Assembly: GCF_037975245.1 (NCBI RefSeq)
Contig: NC_092573.1
Coordinates: forward strand, 15,460,001-15,524,000
From: Apostichopus japonicus
Lineage: Eukaryota; Echinodermata; Holothuroidea; Aspidochirotida; Stichopodidae
Direction: 5' to 3'
DNA: 64,000 nt
The notes below the pieces were generated by a model. It had not been told where the DNA came from. It did no database searches and worked only from the letters and a program-made list of their open reading frames with translations. The position numbers were made by a program, and so were the translations under genes. Of the stretch, positions 9,401 to 24,142 are shown one piece after another. How positions within the stretch are numbered: position 1 is the stretch's first letter; each line of letters starts with the position of its first letter.

Positions 9401-12400
9401 TAATTTTTGACCATCTTATTTTCACCGTTTCAAAGTTTTGATGTCATTCCAAATTGATGAACTGCTTAATCTCAAATGCATCAGTGTAGAAAATGATCTT
9501 GTCCAACTTTTACAGGCTCCACCCATATGTGGAACCATAATGTTGGGCAAAAGGGAGGGGGGGGGGGTTGCTGGAGGGGGAAACTGGGAAAGCAGCTATA
9601 TGTAGGTTAGAGCTATCATTAGGATCAAATATTTGAAAGCATAGGATTTTATGTGTATTCATCCTTGTTGAATGGGATGGAGGGTCGGGGAGGGGTGGGG
9701 GGTGTCCAATTGACTTGGCTGCCCTATTGGTCGTCTATTTGCTTTTCTACCTGCTACGTAAAGTTTGATATGTCCTGAAAATTACAGTTTGTACACTATC
9801 ACTCTATCTAGATCATTGCATGTGGCAAGTGGTGTGGGTTACTATGGAATCAGGTACCGTATACAAGGTCAGACCTCCATAACGCCCTAATAATGTGATA
9901 TTATGTATAAAGAATGTTTTGATGTCATTTCACTAGTTGAGTGGGAATGAGGGGTGGGGATGATTGGAAAGCCCTAATCAGAATATATATGCTGTTGCAT
10001 GTGCTGTATTCATACAATTTGATATATCATAGAGAAAATAGGGATGTACACTGTTATGGCTTTCTCCTATTGTTTGAGAAAGATTTTTTTACCATTTCCA
10101 ACAGCATAGATTAAGGTGATGTATATTAAATGTAATGTCAACGGTTTTTTTTTTCAACTATTAGGGTCTCCATAATGTGTGTGAGAATTAATGAACAGTC
10201 TAATATTAATTTTTGACCATCTTATTTTCACCGTTTCAAAGTTTTGATGTCATTCCAAATTGATGAACTGCTTAATCTCAAATGCATCAGTGTAGAACAT
10301 GATCTTGTCCAACTTTTACAGGCTCCACCCATATGTGGAACCATAATGTTGGGCAAAAGGGAGGGGGGGGGGGGTGCTTTAGGGGGAAACTGGGAAAGCA
10401 GCTATATGTAGGTTAGAGCTATCATTAGGATCAAATATTTGAAAGCATAGGATTTTATGTGTATTCATCCTTGTTGAATGGGATGGAGGGTAGGGGAGGG
10501 GTTCGGGTGTCCAATTGACTTGGCTGCCCTATTGGTCGCCTATTTGCTTTTCTACCTGCTACGGAAAGTTTGATATGTCCTGAAAATTACAGTTTGTACA
10601 CTATCACTCTATCTAGATCATTGCATGTGGCAAGTGGTGTGGGTTACTATGGAATCAGGTACCGTATACAGGGTCAGACCCTCATAACGCCCTAATAATG
10701 TGATATTATGTATAAATAATGTTTTGATGTCATTCCACTAGTTGAGTGGGAATGAGGGGTGGGGATGATTGGAAAGCCCTAATCAGAATATATATGCTGT
10801 TGCATGTGCTGTATTCATACAATTTGATATATTATAGAGAAAATAGGGATGCATGTACACTGTTATGGCTTTCTCCTATTGTTTGAGAAAGATTTTTTTT
10901 ACCATTTCCAACAGCATAGATTAAGGTGATGTATATTAAATGTAATGTCAAAGGTTTTTTTTTTCAACTATTAGGGTCCCAATGTGTGTAAGAATTAATG
11001 AACAGTCTAATATTAATTTTTGACCATCTTATTTTCACCGTTTCAAAGTTTTGATGTCATTCCAAATTGATGAACTGCTTAATCTCAAATGCATCAGTGT
11101 AGAACATGATCTTGTCCAACTTTTACAGGCTCCACCCATATGTGGAACCATAATGTTGGGCAAAAGGGAGGGGTTGCTGGAGGGGGAAACTGGGAAAGCA
11201 GCTATATGTAGGTTAGAGCTATCATTAGGATCAAATATTTGAAAGCATAGGATTTTATGTGTATTCATCCTTGTTGAATGGGATGGAGGGTCGGGGAGGG
11301 GTGGGGGGTGTCCAATTGACTTGGCTGCCCTATTGGTCGTCTATTTGCTTTTCTACCTGCTACGTAAAGTTTGATATGTCCTGAAAATTACAGTTTGTAC
11401 ACTATCACTCTATCTAGATCATTGCATGTGGCAAGTGGTGTGGGTTACTATGGAATCAGGTACCGTATACAGGGTCAGACCTCCATAACGCCCTAATAAT
11501 GTGATATTATGTATCAATAATGTTTTGATGTCATTTCACTAGTTGAGTGGGAATGAGGGGTGGGGATGATTGGAAAGCCCTAATCAGAATATATATGCTG
11601 TTGCATGTGCTGTATTCATACAATTTGATATATTATAGAGAAAATAGGGATGTACACTGTTATGGCTTTCTCCTATTGTTTGAGAAAGATTTTTTTTACC
11701 ATTTCCAACAGCATAGATTAAGGTGATGTATATTAAATGTAATGTCAAAGGTTTTTTTTTTTCAACTATTAGGGTCCCAATGTGTGTGAGAATTAATGAA
11801 CAGTCTAATATTAATTTTTGACCATCTTATTTTCACCGTTTCAAAGTTTTGATGTCATTCCAAATTGATGAACTGCTTAATCTCAAATGCATCAGTGTAG
11901 AAAATGATCTTGTCCAACTTTTACAGGCTCCACCCATATGTGGAACCATAATGTTGGGCAAAAGGGGGGGGGGGGATTGCTGAAGGGGGAAACTGGGAAA
12001 GCAGCTATATGTAGGTTAGAGCTATCATTAGGATCAAATATTTGAAAGCATAGGATTTTATGTGTATTCATCCTTGTTGAATGGGATGGAGGGTCGGGGA
12101 GGGGTGGGGGGTGTCCAATTGACTTGGCTGCCCTATTGGTCGTCTATTTGCTTTTCTACCTGCTACGTAAAGTTTGATATGTCCTGAAAATTACAGTTTG
12201 TACACTATCACTCTATCTAGATCATTGCATGTGGCAAGTGGTGTGGGTTACTATGGAATCAGGTACCGTATACAGGGTCAGACCTCCATAACGCCCTAAT
12301 AATGTGATATTATGTATAAATAATGTTTTGATGTCATTTCACTAGTTGAGTGGGAATGAGGGGTGGGGATGATTGGAAAGCCCTAATCAGAATATATATG

Positions 12401-14489
12401 CTGTTGCATGTGCTGTATTCATACAATTTGATATATTATAGAGAAAATAGGGATGTACACTGTTATGGCTTTCTCCTATTGTTTGAGAAAGATTTTTGTT
12501 ACCATTTCCAACAGCATAGATTAAGGTGATGTATATTAAATGTAATGTCAAAGGTTTTTTTTTTTCAACTATTAGGGTCCCAATGTGTGTGAGAATTAAT
12601 GAACAGTCTAATATTAATTTTTGACCATCTTATTTTCACCGTTTCAAAGTTTTGATGTCATTCCAAATTGATGAACTGCTTAATCTCAAATGCATCAGTG
12701 TAGAAAATGATCTTGTCCAACTTTTACAGGCTCCACCCATATGTGGAACCATAATGTTGGGCAAAAGGGAGGGGGGGGGATTGCTGGAGGGGGAAACTGG
12801 GAAAGCAGCTATATGTAGGTTAGAGCTATCATTAGGATCAAATATTTGAAAGCATAGGATTTTATGTGTATTCATCCTTGTTGAATGGGATGGAGGGTCT
12901 GGGGAGGGGTGGGGGGTGTCCAATTGACTTGGCTGCCCTATTGGTCGTCTATTTGCTTTTCTACCTGCTACGTAAAGTTTGATATGTCCTGAAAATTACA
13001 GTTTGTACACTATCACTCTATCTAGATCATTGCATGTGGCAAGTGGTGTGGGTTACTATGGAATCAGGTACCGTATACAGGGTCAGACCTCCATAACGCC
13101 CTAATAATGTGATATTATGTATAAATAATGTTTTGATGTCATTCCACTAGTTGAGTGGGAATGAGGGGTGGGGATGACTGGAAAGCCCTAATCAGAATAT
13201 ATATGCTGTTGCATGTGCTGTATTCATACAATTTGATATATTATAGAGAAAATAGGGATGTACACTGTTATGGCTTTCTCCTATTGTTTGAGAAAGATTT
13301 TTGTTACCATTTCCAACAGCATAGATTAAGGTGATGTATATTAAATGTAATGTCAAAGGTTTTTTTTTCAACTTTTAGGGTCCCAATGTGTGTGAGAATT
13401 AATGAACAGTCTAATATTAATTTTGGACCATCTTATTTTCACCGTTTCAAAGTTTTGATGTCATTCCAAATTGATGAACTGCTTAATCTCAAATGCATCA
13501 GTGTAGAAAATGATCTTGTCCAACTTTTACAGGCTCCACCCATATGTGGAACCATAATGTTGGGCAAAAGGGAGGGGGGGGGGGGTTGCTGAAGGGGGAA
13601 ACTGGGAAAGCAGCTATATGTAGGTTAGAGCTATCATTAGGATCAAATATTTGAAAGCATAGGATTTTATGTGTATTCATCCTTGTTGAATGGGATGGAG
13701 GGTCGGGGAGGGGTGGGGGGTGTCCAATTGACTTGGCTGCCCTATTGGTCGTCTATTTGCTTTTCTACCTGCTACGTAAAGTTTGATATGTCCTGAAAAT
13801 TACAGTTTGTACACTATCACTCTATCTAGATCATTGCATGTGGCAAGTGGTGTGGGTTACTATGGAATCAGGTACCGTATACAGGGTCAGACCTCCATAA
13901 CACCCTAATAATGTGATATTATGTATAAATAATGTTTTGATGTCATTTCACTAGTTGAGTGGGAATGAGGGGTGGGGATGATTGGAAAGCCCTAATCAGA
14001 ATATATATGCTGTTGCATGTGCTGTATTCATACAATTTGATATATTATAGAGAAAATAGTGATGCATGTACACTGTTATGGCTTTCTCCTATTGTTTGAG
14101 AAAGATTTTTTTTACCATTTCCAACAGCATAGATTAAGGTGATGTATATTAAATGTAATGTCAAAGGTTTTTTTTTTTCAACTATTAGGGTCCCCATAAT
14201 GTGTGTGAGAATTAATGAACAGTCTAATATTAATTTTTGACCATCTTATTTTCACCGTTTCAAAGTTTTGATGTCATTCCAAATTGATGAACTGCTTAAT
14301 CTCAAATGCATCAGTGTAGAAAATGATCTTGTCCAACTTTTACAGGCTCCACCCATATGTGGAACCATAATGTTGGGCAAAAGGGGGGGGGGGGGGATTG
14401 CTGAAGGGGGAAACTGGGATAGCAGCTATATGTAGGTTAGAGCTATCATTAGGATCAAATATTTGAAAGCATAGGATTTTATGTGTATT
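6436..14489. repeat. Units 9-18: mostly Q subfamily, with two TTCGGG-type units
   Basis: Eight of ten units carry GTGGCAAG and ACCTCCAT. Units 7244 and 10466 instead have GGGGTTCGGGTG, GTCGCC and ACCCTCAT, and end in a short four-G tract. Unit 8042 is long (815 bp) with a rearranged TGCATGCATGTATTC and an expanded G tract. Unit 12873 opens with GGGTCTGGGG and carries GATGACTGG and ATTTTGGACC. Unit 13678 has AACACCC and GGGATAGC. Units 12873 and 13678 match 57785 and 58589 in these markers, except that 57785 lacks ATTTTGGACC. Confidence 0.8.
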
Positions 14490-16100
14490 CATCCTTGTTG
14501 AATGGGATGGAGGGTCGGGGAGGGGTGGGGGGTGTCCAATTGACTTGGCTGCCCTATTGGTCGTCTATTTGCTTTTCTACCTGCTACGTAAAGTTTGATA
14601 TGTCCTGAAAATTACAGTTTGTACACTATCACTCTATCTAGATCATTGCATGTGGCAAGTGGTGTGAATTACTATGGAATCAGGTACCGTATACAGGGTC
14701 AGACCTCCATAATGCCCTAATAATGTGATATTATGTATAAATAATGTTTTGATGTCATTTCACTAGTTGAGTGGGAATGAGGGGTGGGGATGATTGGAAA
14801 GCCCTAATCAGAATATATATGCTGTTGCATGTGCTGTATTCATACAATTTGATATATCATAGAGAAAATAGGGATGTACACTGTTATGGCTTTCTCCTAT
14901 TGTTTGAGAAAGATTTTTTTTACCATTTCCAACAGCATAGATTAAGGTGATGTATATTAGATGTAATGTCAAAGGGTTTTTTTTTCAACTATTAGGGTCC
15001 CAATGTGTGTGAGAATTACTGAACAGTCTAATATTAATTTTTGACCATCTTATTTTCACCGTTTCAAAGTTTTGATGTCATTCCAAATTGATGAACTGCT
15101 TAATCTCAAATGCATCAGTGTAGAAAATGATCTTGTCCAACTTTTACAGGCTCCACCCATATGTGGAACCATAATGTTGGGCAAAAGGGAGGGGGGGGGG
15201 TTGCTGGAGGGGGAAACTGGGAAAGCAGCTATATGTAGGTTAGAGCTATCATTAGGATCAAATATTTGAAAGCATAGGATTTTATGTGTATTCATCCTTG
15301 TTGAATGGAATGGAGGGTAGGGGAGGGGTGGGGGGTGTCCAATTGACTTGGCTGCCCTATTGGTCGTCTATTTGCTTTTCTACCTGCTACGTAAAGTTTG
15401 ATATGTCCTGAAAATTACAGTTTGTACACTATCACTCTATCTAGATCATTGCATGGGGCAAGTGGTGTGGGTTACTATGGAATCAGGTACCGTATACAGG
15501 GTCAGACCCTCATAACGCCCTAATAATGTGATATTATGTATAAATAATGTTTTGATGTCATTCCACTAGTTGTGTGGGAATGAGGGGTGGGGATGATTGG
15601 AAAGCCCTAATCAGAATATATATGCTGTTGCATGTGCTGTATTCATACAATTTGATATATTATAGAGAAAATAGGGATGTACACTGTTATGGCTTTCTCC
15701 TATTGTTTGAGAAAGATTTTTTTTACCATTTCCAACAGCATAGATTAAGGTGATGTATATTAGATGTAATGTCAAAGGGTTTTTTTTTTTTTTTAACTAT
15801 TAGGGTCCCAATGTGTGTGAGAATTAATGAACAGTCTAATATTAATTTTTGACCATCTTATTTTCACCGTTTCAAAGTTTTGATGTCATTCCAAATTGAT
15901 GAACTGCTTAATCTCAAATGCATCAGTGTAGAAAATGATCTTGTCCAACTTTTACAGGCTCCACCCATATGTGGAACCATAATGTTGGGCAAAAGGGAGG
16001 GGGGGGGGTTGCTGGTGGGGGAAACTGGGAAAGCAGCTATATGTAGGTTAGAGCTATCATTAGGATCAAATATTTGAAAGCATAGGATTTTATGTGTATT
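14490..16100. repeat. Two-unit block, first copy of a duplication spaced 47.46 kb
   Basis: Unit 14490 has GTGTGAATTACTATGG and AATGCCC; unit 15293 (P) has GAATGGAATGG, GTTGTGTGGG and a 15-T tract running into AACTA. The same pair with the same markers lies at 61950-63561, offsets 47460 and 47459. The match fails near the end of the second unit, where 15293 ends in TTGCTGGTGGGG and 62752 in TTGCTAAAGGGG. Confidence 0.8.
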
Positions 16101-19100
16101 CATCCTTGTTGAATGGGATGGAGGGTAGGGGAGGGGTGGGGGGTGTCCAATTGACTTGGCTGCCCTATTGGTCGTCTATTTGCTTTTTTACCTGCTACGT
16201 AAAGTTTGATATGTCCTGAAAATTACAGTTTGTACACTATCACTCTATCTAGATCATTGCATGTGGCAAGTGGTGTGGGTTACTATGGAATCAGGTACCG
16301 TATACAGGGTCAGACCTCCATAACGCCCTAATAATGTGATATTATGTATAAATAATGTTTTGATGTCATTTCACTAGTTGAGTGGGAATGAGGGGTGGGG
16401 ATGATTGGAAAGCCCTAATCAGAATATATATGCTGTTGCATGTGCTGTATTCATACAATTTGATATATCATAGAGAAAATAGGGATGTACACTGTTATGG
16501 CTTTCTCCTATTGTTTGAGAAAGATTTTTTTACCATTTCCAACAGCATAGATTAAGGTGATGTATATTAAATGTAAAGTAGAAGGGTTTTTTTTCCAACT
16601 ATTAGGGTCCCCATAATGTGTGTGAGAATTTAATGACAGTCTAATATTAATTTTTGACCATCTTATTTTCACCGTTTCAAAGTTTTGATGTCATTCCAAA
16701 TTGATGAACTGCTTAATCTCAAATGCATCAGTGTAGAAAATGATCTTGTCCAACTTTTACAGGCTCCACCCATATGTGGAACCATAATGTTGGGCAAAAG
16801 GGGGGGGGGGGGGGGGGTTGCTGAAGGGGGAAACTGGGAAAGCAGCTATATGTAGGTTAGAGCTATCATTAGGATCAAATATTTGAAAGCATAGGATTTT
16901 ATGTGTATTCATCCTTGTTGAATGGGATGGAGGGTAGGGGAGGGGTGGGGGTGTCCAATTGACTTGGCTGCCCTATTGGTCGCCTATTTGCTTTTCTACC
17001 TGCTACGTAAAGTTTGATATGTCCTGAAAATTACAGTTTGTACACTATCACTCTATCTAGATCATTGCATGGGGCAAGTGGTGTGGGTTACTATGGAATC
17101 AGGTACCGTATACAGGGTCAGACCCTCATAACGCCCTAATAATGTGATATTATGTATAAATAATGTTTTGATGTCATTCCACTAGTTGAGTGGGAATGAG
17201 GGGTGGGGATGATTGGAAAGCCCTAATCAGAATATATATGCTGTTGCATGTGCTGTATTCATACAATTTGATATATTATAGAGAAAATAGGGATGTACAC
17301 TGTTATGGCTTTCTCCTATTGTTTGAGAAAGATTTTTGTTACCATTTCCAACAGCATAGATTAAGGTGATGTATATTAGATGTAATGTCAAAGGGTTTTT
17401 TTTTTTTTTTAACTATTAGGGTCCCAATGTGTGTGAGAATTACTGAACAGTCTAATATTAATTTTTGACCATCTTATTTTCACCGTTTCAAAGTTTTGAT
17501 GTCATTCCAAATTGATGAACTGCTTAATCTCAAATGCATCAGTGTAGAAAATGATCTTGTCCAACTTTTACAGGCTCCACCCATATGTGGAACCATAATG
17601 TTGGGCAAAAGGGAGGGGGGGGGGTTGCTGGAGGGGGAAACTGGGAAAGCAGCTATATGTAGGTTAGAGCTATCATTAGGATCAAATATTTGAAAGCATA
17701 GGATTTTATGTGTATTCATCCTTGTTGAATGGGATGGAGGGTAGGGGAGGGGTGGGGGGTGTCCAATTGACTTGGCTGCCCTATTGGTCGTCTATTTGCT
17801 TTTCTACCTGCTACGTAAAGTTTGATATGTCCTGAAAATTACAGTTTGTACACTATCACTCTATCTAGATCATTGCATGGGGCAAGTGGTGTTGGTTACT
17901 ATGGAATCAGGTACCGTATACAGGGTCAGACCCTCATAATGCCCTAATAATGTGATATTATGTATAAATAATGTTTTGATGTCATTCCACTAGTTGAGTG
18001 GGAATGAGGGGTGGGGATGATTGGAAAGCCCTAATCAGAATATATATGCTGTTGCATGTGCTGTATTCATACAATTTGATATATCATAGAGAAAATAGGG
18101 ATGTACACTGTTATGGCTTTCTCCTATTGTTTGAGAAAGATTTTTTTTACCATTTCCAACAGCATAGATTAAGGTGATGTATATTAGATGTAATGTCAAA
18201 GGTTTTTTTTTCAACTATTAGGGTCCCAATGTGTGTGAGAATTACTGAACAGTCTAATATTAATTTTTGACCATCTTATTTTCACCGTTTCAAAGTTTTG
18301 ATGTCATTCCAAATTGATGAACTGCTTAATCTCAAATGCATCAGTGTAGAAAATGATCTTGTCCAACTTTTACAGGCTCCACCCATATGTGGAACCATAA
18401 TGTTGGGCAAAAGGGAGGGGGGGGGGGTTGCTGGAGGGGGAAACTGGGAAAGCAGCTATATGTAGGTTAGAGCTATCATTAGGATCAAATATTTGAAAGC
18501 ATAGGATTTTATGTGTATTCATCCTTGTTGAATGGAATGGAGGGTAGGGGAGGGGTGGGGGGTGTCCAATTGACTTGGCTGCCCTATTGGTCGTCTATTT
18601 GCTTTTTTACCTGCTACGTAAAGTTTGATATGTCCTGAAAATTACAGTTTGTACACTATCACTCTATCTAGATCATTGCATGTGGCAAGTGGTGTGGGTT
18701 ACTATGGAATCAGGTACCGTATACAGGGTCAGACCTCCATAACGCCCTAATAATGTGATATTATGTATAAATAATGTTTTGATGTCATTTCACTAGTTGA
18801 GTGGGAATGAGGGGTGGGGATGATTGGAAAGCCCTAATCAGAATATATATGCTGTTGCATGTGCTGTATTCATACAATTTGATATATCATAGAGAAAATA
18901 GGGATGTACACTGTTATGGCTTTCTCCTATTGTTTGAGAAAGATTTTTTTACCATTTCCAACAGCATAGATTAAGGTGATGTATATTAAATGTAAAGTAG
19001 AAGGTTTTTTTTTCCAACTATTAGGGTCCCCATAATGTGTGTGAGAATTTAATGAACATTCTAATGTTAATTTTTGACCATCTTATTTTCACCGTTTCAA

Positions 19101-19322
19101 AGTTTTGATGTCATTCCAAATTGATGAACTGCTTAATCTCAAATGCATCAGTGTAGAAAATGATCTTGTCCAACTTTTACAGGCTCCACCCATATGTGGA
19201 ACCATAATGTTGGGCAAAAGGGTGGGGGGATTGCTGAAGGGGGAAACTGGGAAAGCAGCTATATGTAGGTTAGAGCTATCATTAGGATCAAATATTTGAC
19301 AGCATAGGATTTTATGTGTATT
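16101..19322. repeat. Units 21-24: Q, P, P, Q
   Basis: Unit 16101 repeats the marker set of unit 806 (TTTTTTACC, GTAAAGTAGAAGG, TTTAATGACAG) and ends with the longest pure G run. Units 16910 and 17717 are P. Unit 18520 (Q) starts GAATGGAATGG, has TTTTTTACC and ends with GAACATTCTAATGTTAA, a marker taken up by the dimeric block that follows. Confidence 0.8.
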
Positions 19323-22300
19323 CATCCTTGTTGAATGGGATGGAGGGTCGGGGAGGGGTGGGGGGTGTCCAATTGACTTGGCTGCCCTATTGGTCGTCTA
19401 TTTGCTTTTCTACCTGCTACGTAAAGTTTGATATGTCCTGAAAATTACAGTTTGTACACTATCACTCTATCTAGATCATTGCATGTGGCAAGTGGTGTGG
19501 GTTACTATGGAATCAGGTACCGTATACAGGGTCAGACCTCCATAACGCCCTAATAATGTGATATTATGTATAAATAATGTTTTGATGTCATTTCACTAGT
19601 TGAGTGGGAATGAGGGGTGGGGATGATTGGAAAGCCCTAATCAGAATATATATGCTGTTGCATGTGCTGTATTCATACAATTTGATATATCATAGAGAAA
19701 ATAGGGATGTACACTGTTATGGCTTTCTCCTATTGTTTGAGAAAGATTTTTTTTACCATTTCCAACAGCATAGATTAAGGTGATGTATATTAGATGTAAT
19801 GTCAAAGGTTTTTTTTTTTCAACTATTAGGGTCCCCATAATGTGTGTGAGAATTAATGAACAGTCTAATATTAATTTTTGACCATCTTATTTTCACCGTT
19901 TCAAAGTTTTGATGTCATTCCAAATTGATGAACTGCTTAATCTCAAATACATCAGTGTAGAAAATGATCTTGTCCAACTTTTACAGGCTCCACCCATATG
20001 TGGAACCATAATGTTGGGCAAAAGGGGGGGGGGGGGATTGCTGAAGGGGGAAACTGGGAAAGCAGCTATATGTAGGTTAGAGCTATCATTAGGATCAAAT
20101 ATTTGAAAGCATAGGATTTTATGTGTATTCATCCTTGTTGAATGGGATGGAGGGTAGGGGAGGGGTGGGGGTGTCCAATTGACTTGGCTGCCCTATTGGT
20201 CGTCTATTTGCTTTTCTACCTGCTACGTAAAGTTTGATATGTCCTGAAAATTACAGTTTGTACACTATCACTCTATCTAGATCATTGCATGTGGCAAGTG
20301 GTGTGGGTTACTATGGAATCAGGTACCGTATACAGGGTCAGACCTCCATAACACCCTAATAATGTGATATTATGTATAAATAATGTTTTGATGTCATTTC
20401 ACTAGTTGAGTGGGAAGGAGGGGTGGGGATGATTGGAAAGCCCTAATCAGAATATATATGCTGTTGCATGTGCTGTATTCATACAATTTGATATATCATA
20501 GAGAAAATAGGGATGTACACTGTTATGGCTTTCTCCTATTGTTTGAGAAAGATTTTTTTACCATTTCCAACAGCATAGATTAAGGTGATGTATATTAAAT
20601 GTAACGTAGAAGGTTTTTTTTTCCAACTATTAGGGTCCCCATAATGTGTGTGAGAATTTAATGAACATTCTAATGTTAATTTTTGACCATCTTATTTTCA
20701 CCGTTTCAAAGTTTTGATGTCATTCCAAATTGATGAACTGCTTAATCTCAAATGCATCAGTGTAGAAAATGATCTTGTCCAACTTTTACAGGCTCCACCC
20801 ATATGTGGAACCATAATGTTGGGCAAAAGGGGGGGGGGGTTGCTGGAGGGGGAAACTGGGAAAGCAGCTATATGTAGGTTAGAGCTATCATTAGGATCAA
20901 ATATTTGAAAGCATAGGATTTTATGTGTATTCATCCTTGTTGAATGGGATGGAGGGTCGGGGAGGGGTGGGGGGTGTCCAATTGACTTGGCTGCCCTATT
21001 GGTCGTCTATTTGCTTTTCTACCTGCTACGTAAAGTTTGATATGTCCTGAAAATTACAGTTTGTACACTATCACTCTATCTAGATCATTGCATGTGGCAA
21101 GTGGTGTGGGTTACTATGGAATCAGGTACCGTATACAGGGTCAGACCTCCATAACGCCCTAATAATGTGATATTATGTATAAATAATGTTTTGATGTCAT
21201 TTCACTAGTTGAGTGGGAATGAGGGGTGGGGATGATTGGAAAGCCCTAATCAGAATATATATGCTGTTGCATGTGCTGTATTCATACAATTTGATATATC
21301 ATAGAGAAAATAGGGATGTACACTGTTATGGCTTTCTCCTATTGTTTGAGAAAGATTTTTTTACCATTTCCAACAGCATAGATTAAGGTGATGTATATTA
21401 GATGTAATGTCAAAGGTTTTTTTTTTTCAACTATTAGGGTCCCAATGTGTGTGAGAATTAATGAACAGTCTAATATTAATTTTTGACCATCTTATTTTCA
21501 CCGTTTCAAAGTTTTGATGTCATTCCAAATTGATGAACTGCTTAATCTCAAATACATCAGTGTAGAAAATGATCTTGTCCAACTTTTACAGGCTCCACCC
21601 ATATGTGGAACCATAATGTTGGGCAAAAGGGAGGGGGGGGGATTGCTGAAGGGGGAAACTGGGAAAGCAGCTATATGTAGGTTAGAGCTATCATTAGGAT
21701 CAAATATTTGAAAGCATAGGATTTTATGTGTATTCATCCTTGTTGAATGGGATGGAGGGTAGGGGAGGGGTGGGGGTGTCCAATTGACTTGGCTGCCCTA
21801 TTGGTCGTCTATTTGCTTTTCTACCTGCTACGTAAAGTTTGATATGTCCTGAAAATTACAGTTTGTACACTATCACTCTATCTAGATCATTGCATGTGGC
21901 AAGTGGTGTGGGTTACTATGGAATCAGGTACCGTATACAGGGTCAGACCTCCATAACACCCTAATAATGTGATATTATGTATAAATAATGTTTTGATGTC
22001 ATTTCACTAGTTGAGTGGGAAGGAGGGGTGGGGATGATTGGAAAGCCCTAATCAGAATATATATGCTGTTGCATGTGCTGTATTCATACAATTTGATATA
22101 TCATAGAGAAAATAGGGATGTACACTGTTATGGCTTTCTCCTATTGTTTGAGAAAGATTTTTTTACCATTTCCAACAGCATAGATTAAGGTGATGTATAT
22201 TAAATGTAACGTAGAAGGTTTTTTTTTCCAACTATTAGGGTCCCCATAATGTGTGTGAGAATTTAATGAACATTCTAATGTTAATTTTTGACCATCTTAT

Positions 22301-24142
22301 TTTCACCGTTTCAAAGTTTTGATGTCATTCCAAATTGATGAACTGCTTAATCTCAAATGCATCAGTGTAGAAAATGATCTTGTCCAACTTTTACAGGCTC
22401 CACCCATATGTGGAACCATAATGTTGGGCAAAAGGGGGGGGGGTTGCTGGAGGGGGAAACTGGGAAAGCAGCTATATGTAGGTTAGAGCTATCATTAGGA
22501 TCAAATATTTGAAAGCATAGGATTTTATGTGTATTCATCCTTGTTGAATGGGATGGAGGGTCGGGGAGGGGTGGGGGGTGTCCAATTGACTTGGCTGCCC
22601 TATTGGTCGTCTATTTGCTTTTCTACCTGCTACGTAAAGTTTGATATGTCCTGAAAATTACAGTTTGTACACTATCACTCTATCTAGATCATTGCATGTG
22701 GCAAGTGGTGTGGGTTACTATGGAATCAGGTACCGTATACAGGGTCAGACCTCCATAACGCCCTAATAATGTGATATTATGTATAAATAATGTTTTGATG
22801 TCATTTCACTAGTTGAGTGGGAATGAGGGGTGGGGATGATTGGAAAGCCCTAATCAGAATATATATGCTGTTGCATGTGCTGTATTCATACAATTTGATA
22901 TATCATAGAGAAAATAGGGATGTACACTGTTATGGCTTTCTCCTATTGTTTGAGAAAGATTTTTTTTACCATTTCCAACAGCATAGATTAAGGTGATGTA
23001 TATTAGATGTAATGTCAAAGGTTTTTTTTTTTCAACTATTAGGGTCCCAATGTGTGTGAGAATTAATGAACAGTCTAATATTAATTTTTGACCATCTTAT
23101 TTTCACCGTTTCAAAGTTTTGATGTCATTCCAAATTGATGAACTGCTTAATCTCAAATACATCAGTGTAGAAAATGATCTTGTCCAACTTTTACAGGCTC
23201 CACCCATATGTGGAACCATAATGTTGGGCAAAAGGGAGGGGGGGGGATTGCTGAAGGGGGAAACTGGGAAAGCAGCTATATGTAGGTTAGAGCTATCATT
23301 AGGATCAAATATTTGAAAGCATAGGATTTTATGTGTATTCATCCTTGTTGAATGGGATGGAGGGTAGGGGAGGGGTGGGGGTGTCCAATTGACTTGGCTG
23401 CCCTATTGGTCGTCTATTTGCTTTTCTACCTGCTACGTAAAGTTTGATATGTCCTGAAAATTACAGTTTGTACACTATCACTCTATCTAGATCATTGCAT
23501 GTGGCAAGTGGTGTGGGTTACTATGGAATCAGGTACCGTATACAGGGTCAGACCTCCATAACACCCTAATAATGTGATATTATGTATAAATAATGTTTTG
23601 ATGTCATTTCACTAGTTGAGTGGGAAGGAGGGGTGGGGATGATTGGAAAGCCCTAATCAGAATATATATGCTGTTGCATGTGCTGTATTCATACAATTTG
23701 ATATATCATAGAGAAAATAGGGATGTACACTGTTATGGCTTTCTCCTATTGTTTGAGAAAGATTTTTTTACCATTTCCAACAGCATAGATTAAGGTGATG
23801 TATATTAAATGTAACGTAGAAGGTTTTTTTTTCCAACTATTAGGGTCCCCATAATGTGTGTGAGAATTTAATGAACATTCTAATGTTAATTTTTGACCAT
23901 CTTATTTTCACCGTTTCAAAGTTTTGATGTCATTCCAAATTGATGAACTGCTTAATCTCAAATGCATCAGTGTAGAAAATGATCTTGTCCAACTTTTACA
24001 GGCTCCACCCATATGTGGAACCATAATGTTGGGCAAAAGGGGGGGGGGGGTTGCTGGAGGGGGAAACTGGGAAAGCAGCTATATGTAGGTTAGAACTATC
24101 ATTAGGATCAAATATTTGAAAGCATAGGATTTTATGTGTATT